From NCBI GenBank assembly GCA_963920525.1, contig OY986439.1, positions 27,290,819-27,354,818 of the forward strand: a DNA stretch of 64,000 nt, given 5' to 3'. Of this stretch, positions 49,773-60,501 are shown piece after piece; the first letter of the stretch is position 1, and every line of letters starts with the position of its first letter. The notes under the pieces were generated by a model. It worked only from the letters and a program-made list of their open reading frames with translations, had not been told where the DNA came from and ran no database searches. Origin of the DNA: Dichetophora obliterata (Eukaryota > Arthropoda > Insecta > Diptera > Sciomyzidae). Position numbers and translations under genes: made by a program.

Positions 49773-50932
49773 CTATCTTGTAGGCGAAACAAATTGACTG
49801 CCAAAATTTCAGCGCTATCGGCCCAGTGGTCAATTTTAATGATTTATGGAAAAGTGGATGTTGCTATTGAGCAACCATGCCCATTTTTAGTACTGTTCTC
49901 GAATGTAACCATACAAACTAAATTACCAAATTTTAGTCTAATACGCTCAAAACCATCCGAAGTATAGCATTTTTATTGATTTGTGGGCGGTAAAAGGGGT
50001 TGTGGCTATTTTTTATTACCCGGTATATTAATTTTATTAACCGAGACATTAACAGCTATTGTTAAATTTGATTGCCTTAGGTGTTACCGTTCCTGAGATC
50101 TTAAGAGACACCGCACGAATGATTTTATGTATATAGAAGGGCGGTAAAAGTAGGCGTGGCAAAAATTGTATATCTAGTGACCACCACTTGGTCTCATAGC
50201 AAATATAAAATGTTAGTCCAATACAACCGAATTCGTCTGAAATATCTGGGGGTGTGGCAATATTTTTTGTGTATGATTCGAGATATTAGCCTTGACAACA
50301 AATATTGTAAATTTGATGCCCTTAGGTCAATTATTGGCTATTTTTGCAAAAGGTGGTAACACATGGAAAAAGTATTCAATTTGACAAGAAAACAATCTAC
50401 ATAAACAAGTCAGGGGGTCAGCTAGAGTAGATTGGTAGATGGATACTTGGGTAGAATGGCACTTTACAAAAACAAAATGTACGACATTAGCCAATCTACC
50501 CAACTACCCAAGTCAGTGTGAATACCCCTATGTTATACCGTAGGAAAGCTAAATTTTTGTCCATAAATACAAAAATTACAAAAAAAAAAATATCGGTGGA
50601 GCAAAATAAGAAAAAAATTTGGTGATAAGAAATTAAAAAATTTTTTTTGTAAAAAATTTTAGGTTCAAAATTTCACCAAAAATAATCAGAACGGTTTTTT
50701 TTAAAGATAAAAATAAATAAAATAAGTACCAAATATTCCTTAAAATATGCAATTAAAATAAATGTAATTTTTGTTTTGGTTTGGACACCATATTTTATAA
50801 GTTGGCTCAGGTCCTGTATAGTATTCATATTCTGTGTTCATTGAGGGTTAAACTTTTAGAAAGTTGACGCGCACATAAGAAAATAAGATGTTTAATTTTT
50901 CCCATATAATTTTGAACCGGTCTAGTCTACAT

Positions 50933-51729
50933 ATTTCTTATTTGGCGCCTATTTTTTACCTTTCAAACTTTCCAAAAAACGAGTTTTTAGTTTGTATGGA
51001 TGATTGCAGGTAATTTTTTAGATTTGCCATTTTTCAGGTGTGGTAATTGACTCGATTTTACTGAGTTATTTTTCTACTAATCCAAAAATCTATCTGCGGT
51101 CATATGAGAATATCTTCTAAATGATTTTAAAAAGTATTGTAGTTTTTGTTTGGACTATCTTAAAATCAAATATTTGGTCTCTTACTTTAATTATTTTACG
51201 TTTTCCTTTTATAGCACGTCTTGCATATCAAATTTTTTACTAATGGAATTTTTTTTGTAAATACATTACAGTTTAATATCTCTTCCAATGACGTACTTAG
51301 AGATTTTTAAACGAATCGACTCTTACTAACAGATAAAACTTTATACATAACTTTTCTGCTATTTTTTTTTTTTTTTTTTTTTGACCGGATGCTCAATTCT
51401 AGAAAAACAATATAGTAATTAAAATATGCCGTCATTAATTTATCATGAATAAATAATATTTTTAAATAAGGTACCTTTTTGTATTAAAATAATTTCAAAA
51501 ATATTAAAGAACTATGCCAATAGTAGTGTTGAAAAAAGAAATAATACAAATATTGATACTTTATACGGTTTTATCGATTTTTATATTTCATATTGTATTT
51601 TGTCAAAAGTAGAGTACGTTTAACGTATTAAACGGACTATCTACATAACTATAGATAACTTTAACTGATTTAATAAAAAAAAAACAGATTGAATTGCCTT
51701 TGGAAAACCGTTTCACTATCGGTACATAC
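50933..51729. other. Spacer without gene
   Basis: AT-rich with a poly-T tract near 51362-51383. About 51395-51450 (AACAATATAGTAATTAAAAT) resembles 63633-63690, so a small dispersed repeat is present. No coding signal. Confidence 0.45.
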
Positions 51730-51877
51730 TAGTGTTGTCATTCTTAGTTTCGGGTTATTCGAGAAACCGGTATTTTATTGATTTTTTGGTTTTTTCGGTT
51801 TTTTTAAATTGTGGATTTCGAATAACTTGTAAAACCAGGATTTTTTGGTCGGGTTATTCGCCATTTTAGAATACTTA

Positions 51878-54059
51878 GGGCCGTTTTATTCATTTTTTAA
51901 CTTGAGAAGTTGGAATAACTTTGGGATTTATTCGATTTCAAAAGTTATTCCATTTTGTTCACTTGAATTTCTCAAAAATATTTTGACATATTGAAGATTT
52001 GATATAACTTTCGTTTGATAACTTTTGTCAACTTGTGATTTCTCTAACTTCCAAATGTATGACCAGTTATAAATTATAACTTGGGATATTTGGTGAAACT
52101 TGTGATTTTCGCTTCATTTACAAGTTTTCACACGTTTGTGCTGTGACAGCAAAATTGTTACTATAAAAACATTTGAAGCACGTATTATTTTATATGACAA
52201 GAATCGATACAGTTCACTACAAATTTTTTATGCACAATATTAAAGATTTAGGTTCAGCTAACCGTTAAAAATGCGATATGCTAAGAACCGTGGTGGCATG
52301 GGTTTTATTCACTTCTAAGACAGAATGTTTATTCCATTCAATTAATATTTATTATAAAATAAACCTCAGAGAGTAATAACTGCAAAGAAAAGCTTCTTAA
52401 GAACACGAGCCGTTTGGAGTCGGCATTACTTGTTGATCTAGTTATTGATCATTTGTATTCAAACATTTAATAACACGCAGAACACAATCAAAATTTCACA
52501 ATCAATCCTTTGTAATGACCGTTTTAATTTCCGCTGATCGATGTTAGCTCCAAGGATTACCAACTAATGAGGTCAAAAGAAACTTCGATGCGTAGTAATA
52601 TGAAAGTGCTGTTATTATGTGCACAATTATGAGTAGTCGGTACCTACATTTTTGCATAAGTTCACAATGTGGAATTTCGACGTGCAGCTGGAGCCATTTG
52701 TTAAAGATAATACGAAGCTTGCCAATTTCAATTTGGTGGTCACTCGATTTTCAAAAAGCAGTAGTGCATAGAGAGTAAATTAAGGTATCCCAAAATAAGG
52801 CACCATTTCCGATGAATCTTTTCAATTTCAGTTACTTAATTTTGTATATGCCTTTTTATGTTTAACAGCTCTATTGACTGACTGAATTTGCATTATTGAA
52901 AGGATTTCAACAGACCTGGTGCAAATACTATAGCTCTAATCACTCTGTGTGTTGGAAGTTGACACCAAAAAATAATGTCGTGCAGCCTGCAAATCACAAA
53001 ACTCTACTTAAGTCAGAAATTTAACTTTTTTCATTCCTTTTAGTAAATATTAGTTTGACGAAGATAAACATATAATAAAATACTACATTTTAGATCACTT
53101 TAAAAAAAAAATCAACTTATTCTTCTATAAATAAAAAAACGGTTAAAAACAGTTTTCTAAAAAAAGAGCTATATCAAATTGCAAAGAGCTGAACTACATT
53201 GCACGTCGCGTGAAAACACGTTAATTTAGTTAGTAGTCAATTTATATTGAATAAACTATTTTTGTAATATTGGTTTTGTGTTTATATGCTTAAAAAAGCC
53301 AAAGTCGAGTTCTTAAAAAAATAGTACGTATAGCTTACATGTTAATAAACAAAACAAAACAAAACTTATTAAAAATTGGTCCAGCCGATTAACTCATAGA
53401 TTAACCGTCGACCATATTTTGAGGTACTCGAATTCGTCTTCTTGTGTTATAAAAAGACAGGTACAAAGAAAAAAAGTATGAAAACCATTTTTTTCGATTG
53501 TCAAAGAACTATTTTATGTTTTAAATAAGAAATAAAAATATCAAACACGACATAGTAAAACAGGCTAATTTGAAATGTTCATGAAAGTGCATGTCTTTTA
53601 GAAATATTTTTATTATACTACATATAAAGCATGCATCGTTATTTAACTAGGTGAATGAAAACATATTTTAATTTAAAACAACGTCAACTGAAAACCACCA
53701 TTATTTGGAAATCACTTTGTTTTTATTCTGCACACATGTATTTTAATAACAAAATATTTTTTTTCGACATTGCGTAGCCTTCAACATCAACAAATTTCCA
53801 TTTCATAAGTTATAAAAGTCATTTCTTTTCTCATTTCCCATCAAATATCAAAAAATTCCCTGGCATGTTTTATAACTTAAGTATTTATAACTTGACTTAA
53901 CTTCAACATATAAAATTTCAACTTGAACTGAATGAAATGAAATTTTAACTTGAGAAATTAAAATATTTAACTTAGCAAGTTGAACAAAAAGTCAAGTTAA
54001 CAAAAGTTATTGAAACTGCTCAAGTTAACTCAAATTATAAACAGTGAATAAAACGGCCC
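51878..54059. mobile_element. PIF/Harbinger-like element, GGGCCGTTTTATTCA ends
   Basis: TTA on each side (51875-51877, 54060-54062) with termini GGGCCGTTTTATTCA and TGAATAAAACGGCCC matches the 3-bp TWA target and GGG start of PIF/Harbinger. Subterminal zones repeat AACTTGAGAAGTT and AAGTTATTCC-type motifs in both orientations. No coding remnant is seen. Confidence 0.8.
52363..52494 (+). repeat. 3' fragment of the tRNA-derived SINE
   Basis: Contains AAACCTCAGAGAGTAATAAC, TTCTTAAGAACACGAGCCG and TTTGGAGTCGGCATTAC, matching the body of 41292-41640 without the tRNA-like head. Confidence 0.8.
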
Positions 54060-54078
54060 TTAAAATTCTTAATTTTTT

Positions 54079-54109
<31 letters not shown>

Positions 54110-55127
54110 GTTAATTTCCACCGTATACAAAAATTTAAAAAATAAACGTTTATTTAAAGAAAAATCTTCGTGGCAGCATTAATTTGTCTATTAAACACAT
54201 CCACTAAAGTGCAACACTTAAGCAACTGTTTGGAACCAAATTGTTACATATGAATTATTAACACAAACTGCAAGCAAAACGCTATTTCAATTATTACTGA
54301 GGCAATGTTAGAACCATCATTCACATAAATTCTTGAAAATGTCCTAATTTATATTCCTGCATAGATTCATAATGACCTCTTCTGTGAAAGTATTTTAAGA
54401 AAAATAAGGAAAAGGCGCAATGTACATTGTGTACTAAAATACTTTTCTGCAAAGGTGCATCGACATCTAGCCATCGCAACCACCTCAAACGAATCACGAA
54501 AGACATAAGAAACATCGAAAAAAAAATATAAGATACCCTTCTATTTTTCTCTCAGTTTTTCATTAAATTTAAAAATATTTTTTATTAAAAACCGGTTAAC
54601 CGGTTTAAACCGGTTATTTTTTTTTTAATTATTCCAAAATTCGATTTTTACAAAATGTTCGGGTTATTCGAGGAACCGGTTTTTACATTTTGTCGAATAT
54701 TTGACAACACTAGTACATACCTATATGGGTAATTCTTTTACAAACCGAACACCTTTTTGACCGACACATCTCTGATTTTGCCGAAACTTTTTTCACGGAT
54801 TCTGTATCGAAACATAAGAGATACGTGTCCGAGGATTTTTTTTTTTGTTCGCATATTTTCGATAATACATGTGATCGAAAATTTGAGAAAAGCTAGTTTT
54901 TTGGCTTGGAGACTCATCTTTAAAAATGTATAACTTCGGTTCTATTTGAGCTACAAACGAATTTTTTTCATTTTAAAGTTAAAAAAATTGCCCCTGCCTC
55001 GTAGCAAGTTTTTTATATTCTTATCGTATTTTCCGTTAAATTTTACATGGAAAACATGTTTTAAAAATATGGTACCTTTAGTATTACTATTAAATAAACT
55101 TGACCTTGTTCTATATGACCTTGTCAT

Positions 55128-55600
55128 TTATGATGTTGATTTTCTTTGATTTAAATACAAATTCTAAATGTTTAAAACTTTAAATCATTCTAGATAATAG
55201 CATAAGCATAGACTAAAATAAAGCAAAAAGAACAACAGGAAATATGAAGGGGAGAAAAACTGAGAAATTGACACTAAAATCTCATCGCCTGTGTTGGTGT
55301 AGTGCTCTAAAATGCGCTTGCACGGCGACCACGGCCCGGGCTCGATTCCCGGCGATGACATCACAAAGATTTCTGATGAAGCCTGTAGCAGGGCCTAAAT
55401 TGCAATAAAATCAGCTAGTGATGTTTTCTTTTCATATTGAAGTTGTTGTTGTTGTTTCTATGGAAAAAATTGGTTAGAGCAATTAATTGTTCTAACCTGA
55501 CCTAAAGCTCAATAAACGATTTTAAACTCTCAAACAACTAGAGTTTGTATTTAAAATCAAGAATGATTTAAACTTTCAAACATTTAGAATTTGTTTTAAT
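55128..55600 (+). mobile_element. Inverted-repeat element carrying a full SINE
   Basis: Arms with AAATACAAATTCTAAATGTT and its inverse (55140-55200, 55540-55590) enclose a SINE (55288-55465) and CCTGACCTAAAGCTCAATAA. The same arrangement occurs at 21520-21812. Because arms and SINE tail occur together twice, the SINE tail has travelled with the element or both share a source. Confidence 0.7.
55288..55465 (+). repeat. tRNA-derived SINE, third family
   Basis: GTGTTGGTGTAGTGCTCTAA resembles box A, and GGGCTCGATTCCCGGCGATG carries box B (GCTCGATTCCC). It continues with ACATCACAAAGATTTCTGAT and ends in a (GTT)n tract. It is unrelated in body to the 41292-41640 family. Confidence 0.8.
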
Positions 55601-55750
55601 TAAACATAAATTTATATAGCGCTACACGTGAAAAAAAACGATTTTTCATTAATAAACAAAAATGTAGCTCGAATCAACAAAAGTTAAATATAAAAGTTGT
55701 TTATAATAAAAATATCTACAATTTTGTGTCTCAACTATTCTTTTTGAATT

Positions 55751-58700
55751 GGTTCAGGGAAATAACGCCCAAAATAAAGAATGAAATAGCGCCTTAAATC
55801 AAAAATGAAACAAAGCCCAAAAACAATGAAATAACGCCCAAAACGAAAATAAAATAAGACCCAAAATCTTTTTGGAAAAAATTGGAAAAATTTTGCCGGC
55901 TCCGCGAAATAACTTCTTATGAAAGAACTCCTAACAGTAAATTAAATAAGTCCCTACGTTGAAAGATGAAATAACTCCTGATTCCTGGTGAAATAAGACC
56001 TAAACAAAAGATGAAATAAAACCTGACATTTAGGAGTATGTTCATTATGAAATAAAACCAAAACGAAAATGATGAATCCTAATATTCAGAATATTAAAAA
56101 AAAACAATTGTGGTTCTTCTGGCCGCGACCATAAAACGACCATGGAAGGCTCTAGACTTCTGGAAAAATGTACATAAAACGGGAACTTATTTAATTTTGG
56201 GGATCTTTTTTTAATATGAAATATTGACCCGTAGTAAACAAATTTCGATGGGGCAAGTATATTGTGTTTTGCTGTGTTCTTGCCATCCCACGTTCGGCAC
56301 GACCAGAAAGCGAGCAGGGAAGGCTCTAGACCTCTGGAAAAATGCACCCAAATTCGGGATCTTTTTTAATATGAAAAAACAATTGTGCCACCATATAAAA
56401 TTATATTTGGCCGATAAAATGGTTTTAACTTGTACGGAATTTTAAAACCACATTTCGTATAAGGGCAAATCGTTACATCATAAATAAAAAACCCATTTGG
56501 GCTTTGCACGGACATGCCCTTTTTTCGTTCTACAGTACTTCTGGATATAATACTCTTTTTAATAAGCGGCCTTTGGCCGCTGCTTAGGGATTAAAGCACT
56601 CAGTAAATCCAATACCAGCTTTGCTGTCTACAGTACCTCTGAATTGAATTTAAAATTGATCTAACATTTTGGGCTCTATGAAATAAGGCCGCAGGAAATA
56701 AGGCCCCAAACTACAAATGAAATAAGGCCCCAAACATTTCTATACAAAACGCCAACACAAATAATTGGGATGCTATTTCCTATTTTAGGGCTTTATTTCA
56801 TTTTTGAAAAATGGGGCTTTATTTCATAATGAAATAAGGCCCCAAGAGTAAAATGAAATAAGGACCCAAAAATTATATTAGGAATTAAAAGCATGAATAT
56901 TTGGAGTGTTATTTCGATTTTTGTGGCCTTATTTAATTTTCTAAGTTAGGGTTTTATTCTACTATAATTAGTAAAATAGGCTACCAAAAATTTCAACATT
57001 CCTTGAGGGTTGGATACGGCTGTTATAACAACTTTTCGTTTTTTTTTTATTTAAAATCAATTAAAAATTTCTGAGTTGAAAAATTTTCAAAAATATGTTA
57101 AGTTTTGATATTTTTGCCACTTAGCGAGGACATAATAAAAAATTCAAAAATAAAATACATTGTGAAAAATTTCATGATAAAAGCAGGACCAGTGAACTTT
57201 TCTATGTCCTGGATCAAAAAATGATATATAGAAAAAAATCCACTTATTAAACTATAACAAAATATGAATGTCGGCAAGAGACCTGTAAAGGAAGAGTAAA
57301 CTTTTTGTCGGAAGGAAAATTTTTGCGACGTTCGCACTCCACAAGATGTCTTACGAGTAGGAAAACAACTCTTTGAACATAAATTGGACTCAATTGAAAT
57401 TAAACTTTAGGTACAAGATATAAGAGAACTAGCAAAGTTTTCTTTATAATTACATATTTGTAAATTTAGAGAGACTTACAAAACTATAATTATATCATCT
57501 AAGCTCAAACGATTTGGATTACAAATTTATAAAAATATTTCGTACAGGGGAATACTGTTTTTACAAATTCTTGATAAGATGAATGAATTCTTGAAGATAT
57601 TAGTTCATTCATGCTTACGAATAAAAATAAAAGCAATTAAAGGGTGTTTTTATTTAATGTGAGGTCATTCTTTATAAATTTTGGGGTTGCAAATTCCTTA
57701 ATATTGAGGCTTGATTCCGTTTTAAGATTTGAGGCCTTTAATTTTGGGGTGCATTTTTGCGCAGCCTTTTAAAAAACTGGCATTTTTAAGTTTGGGGCCT
57801 TATTGCATCATATTGGGGTTTATTTTGGCATAATTGAAGAATAGTGATAGCTCAAATTTTACAATTTCACATTTCATTTTAAATTTCAGGCCGCTGTCAA
57901 GTGGTTTGGAAGTTATAGGGTTCCAAAATTGTAAAAATTGGCCTGAAAAACATGCGATAACTTTTTATTTTCAAACAGAACTAATAAGTATGGACATCAA
58001 AAGAAAGGCTATTCTATTACCTATTCAACAAGTCATTTATCATAAAAATCCATGAATGACTTTTGAAGATATATTATTTTACGTATTATGCACTGCTTAC
58101 ACAAATTATGTTCATGTTTCATTATAAAGAGAATTATATCCAGAAGTAGACAGCGTAGACAGCGTAGCAGGTGTTTGACTTACTGAGGGTTGTAAACCCT
58201 GAGCAGCGGCCGAAGGCCGCCTATTAAAAAGAGAATTAATTTGGACTTCCAGCAATATATATATATTCATATGTATATAGAAAAACCAATTTTCACATGT
58301 GGAGCCACGAGTTATACTTCGTATTTCTTAAAATACTCAAAGGATTCCATTTATTGATATCTCATTTAATAGATCACATTTAAACCTTTTAAAAAGTTAA
58401 TATTTTTTTTACATTTATTTCACATTAAAAAAATTTGGTTGTTTTTTGGGGCCTTATTTCATTTTCGGTTGGGGCTTTATTTCGTCGAATTGGGCATTTA
58501 TTTCATAGGGTGTTATTTCATAATGAAATAAAGCCCCATGTTTGGGGCCTTATTTCTTTTTTGTTTTGGGGCTTTACTTCCCTTATTTCACAGAGGGGGG
58601 GCCTTATTTCACAGAGCCAACATTTTGATGACAAATAGTTCACATAAAAAGAGTTATATCTGAATAATAATGAAGTAATGCCCCAAATAGAAAAATAAAG

Positions 58701-58851
58701 CAAAGCAAAATTTCAATGAAATAATGCCTTTTGGGCTTTATTTCATTTTTAATTTTTGGACGTTATTTCATTATGAATGAATAATGAAATAACGAATTTA
58801 TTTCATATTTTATTTTGGGCGTTATTTCATTGGCCGTTATTTCCCTGAACC
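55751..58851. mobile_element. Related GAAATAACGCCC-iterated element, outer shell of copy B
   Basis: Ends GGTTCAGGGAAATAACGCCC and, mirrored, GGTTCAGGGAAATAACGGCC. Terminal zones (55751-56050, 58640-58851) are iterations of GAAATAACGCCC / GAAATAANGCCC in both orientations, clearly parallel to the copy A/B family but with different ends. Flanks share TGAATT one base out of register, so the duplication is decayed. Confidence 0.72.
56672..58618 (-). mobile_element. Mutator-like element with iterated GAAATAAGGCCCC ends, copy B
   Basis: A perfect 9-bp duplication AACATTTTG (56663-56671, 58619-58627) flanks GGCTCTATGAAATAAGGCCG and, mirrored, GGCTCTGTGAAATAAGGCCC. It is the inverted counterpart of 46705-49772 without the hAT insertion, and similar in length once that is removed. 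Shared interior: CCTACTCGTAAGACATCTTG, AGATGAATGAATTCTTGAAG (orientation as in copy B). Confidence 0.93.
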
Positions 58852-59016
58852 ACTGAATTAACCCTATAGTTCCCAATTTTTTTTTTAACAAAAAACTAAT
58901 TTTTGTGCTAATTTTGGGTCAAAATTAAAGCATTAAAAAAGACAATTAAATTAATTTTGAGAAAAGGATTTTATGGGATGAAAACCTTTAAGGTCATCAT
59001 CTGAGAGACTTTCAAA

Positions 59017-59340
59017 TGGCTGCGGAGTGGCCCAACCTCTCACGGGAAGGAACCCTGCGATGGAATCGGCGGAGTTTTAAAACGACTTGCTGCCAGAGCG
59101 AGTCTTCAAAAAGTGAAGGATCCCATTAGGACACCAAGAGAACTATTTGATTGGGCAATAGAATAACTATCAAATATAACTTGTCGCTTTTCTACAAATG
59201 ATGAATACGAAGAAGAATAAAATAATATTATCAGAGCGTTTTACAAAAGCTGTAACGGTAAAAATAATTTTAAAGTTCCACTGTATGATGATTCCATTAT
59301 CTCATCAAGAGTTGAAAGTAAAGATATTTTCACTCTATGA
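59017..59340 (+). pseudogene. Transposon protein C-terminal remnant (SHGKxPCDGIGG type)
   Basis: A single frame of 108 codons has only two internal stops (TAA at about 59164 and 59218). It reads TSHGKEPCDGIGGVLKRLAA, RASLQKVKDPIRTPRELFDW, LSNITCRFSTNDEYEEE, NNIIRAFYKSCNGKNNFK and VPLYDDSIISSRVESKDIFT, ending at TGA 59338-59340. The (A)TSHGKGPCDGIGG...KRLAxRASLQ motif is one I know from many insect transposon-derived proteins; I cannot name the superfamily. It sits between the copy B nest and the right arm of 54727-60501, where that element's gene would be expected to end. Confidence 0.8.
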
Positions 59341-59965
59341 GAAAAAAAAACGGTTGTAAACATCTTTGTGAAACACACTACATATATTTTGTAATTGCAA
59401 TTTTACAAACCAAATACATATTTACCAATAATAAGTAATGAAACCAAAATACATATTTCTTATCTAATAAAACAATGTTCTATCTTTTTTTCATTATATG
59501 CTTTTTTCATGGCATTGATTGCTTATAAATATTATTTGTTAAGAAAAGGATTATAATTACCTTTATTATTAAGAAAAACGACATAAGGCAAAAAAATGTG
59601 GCAAACAAATTTTAAAAAGGTGATTTTTAATTTTTTTTTTTTCAATTTATTTTAAAAGTTTGAGGCTATTACGAAAAATAATTTAGATGAAATTGTAGAT
59701 ATTTTTATTCTCAACAACTTTTACATTTTACTATTGTTGATCCGAGCTATATATTTTATTTTATTAACGAAAAACTTATTTTTTCACGTATAGCGCTATC
59801 TAAATTAATGTTTTAATAATAGTTATAATAAAGGTACCAAATTTTGAAATCATGAGTTTAAAAATTTAACGGAGAATACGATAAAATATAAAAAACTTGC
59901 TATACGAGGTCGAGGCAGTTGTTAAAACTTAATTCAAACAATTAAATTGTGAATAACAATCAGGC

Positions 59966-60184
59966 CAATCATGAATAATTTTTCACGCGGAATCGAAAAA
60001 GGGAGTTTCAACTTTTAAGATAAAGCTCAATAACCTTTTGGAAATTTTTAATGCAATTTTATTCATCAACGGTTTATCAACAAATTTGCATTACAAATTT
60101 CCAAAATGTTCTTGAGCTTTATCTAAAAAATGAAAACTCCCTTTTCCGATTCCGCGTGAAAAATTATTCATGATAGGACTGAAT
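59966..60184. mobile_element. Hairpin MITE in the right arm
   Basis: CAATCATGAATAATTTTTCA, CGCGGAATCGAAAAAGGGAG on the left is mirrored on the right (CTCCCTTTTCCGATTCCGCG, TGAAAAATTATTCATGATAG). AAAGCTCAATAACCTTTTGG-type sequence is mirrored further in. The left arm of the host element lacks it. No duplication can be fixed. Confidence 0.75.
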
Positions 60185-60501
60185 ATAAATTGTTAATATT
60201 TTTTAATAAAGATTTTTTTCTTAAAATTCAGTTCTTTGGCTTTTAAATGAAAAAAGAAATAAGTATGTTTCTCAAATAGAACCGAAGTAATACAATTTTA
60301 AAAATAAGTCTCCAAGCCAAAAAGCTCGCTTTTCTCAAATTATCGATCACTTGTTTTATCGAAAAAATGCGAACAAAAAAAAATCCTCGGACACGTGTCA
60401 CTTATTTTTCGATATAGAATCCGTGAAAAAAGTTTCAGCCAAATCGAAGATGTGTCGGTCAACGTTCATCCAAATCCGTACGGTTTGTAAACGAATTACC
60501 C

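Larger units (their letters stand above)
46180..50530. mobile_element. Inner element with TAGGGGTATTCACACTGACT ends
   Basis: The left end TAGGGGTATTCACACTGACT, then TGGGTAGTTGGGTA, is mirrored at the right, finishing GTCAGTGTGAATACCCCTA at 50530. The TAGGG start suggests hAT, but no 8-bp duplication can be read. Inside are dispersed repeats with ATTTTTAGTTCAGTT / CCAAATTTTAGT blocks (46430-46700, 49783-50360) and the Mutator-like insertion. Confidence 0.8.
44769..50924. mobile_element. hAT-like foldback shell with ~0.4-kb terminal repeats
   Basis: A perfect 8-bp duplication GTCTACAT (44761-44768, 50925-50932) flanks TAGACCGGTTCA and its mirror. Arms run 44769-45245 and 50531-50924 and share GCGCGYCAACTTTCT, CAGGACCTGARCC, TATAAAATATGGTGTC and CTCCACCGATATT. 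The first five bases, TAGAC, deviate in the last place from the hAT consensus YARNG. The interior is mostly later insertions and dispersed repeats. No transposase. Confidence 0.9.
51730..54712. mobile_element. hAT element with TAGTGTTGTCA ends
   Basis: A perfect 8-bp duplication GTACATAC (51722-51729, 54713-54720) flanks TAGTGTTGTCA and its mirror TTGACAACACTA. The remaining own sequence (51730-51877, 54060-54712) is rich in GGGTTATTCGAGAAACCGG and ACCGGTTAACCGGTTTAAAC motifs. The middle is taken by a PIF-like element. No transposase remains. Confidence 0.95.
54727..60501. mobile_element. Large transposon with GGGTAATTC ends and long arms
   Basis: Ends GGGTAATTCTTTTACAAACC and, mirrored, GGGTAATTCGTTTACAAACC are bordered by ATAT. 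The arms extend inward for about 0.4 kb (54727-55110 against 59830-60501) and resume at 55600-55750 against 59690-59815, sharing GATTCTGTATCGAA-type, CCTGCCTCGTAGCAAG and ATAGCGCTA blocks. Each arm is interrupted by its own insertion (left 55128-55600, right about 59966-60184). The coding remnant at 59017-59340 may be its own gene. The class is not determined. Confidence 0.8.

Noticed and set aside
55290..55350. tRNA gene on the plus strand
   Set aside because: The cloverleaf does not close; the sequence continues into a SINE body found again in part at 21650-21760.
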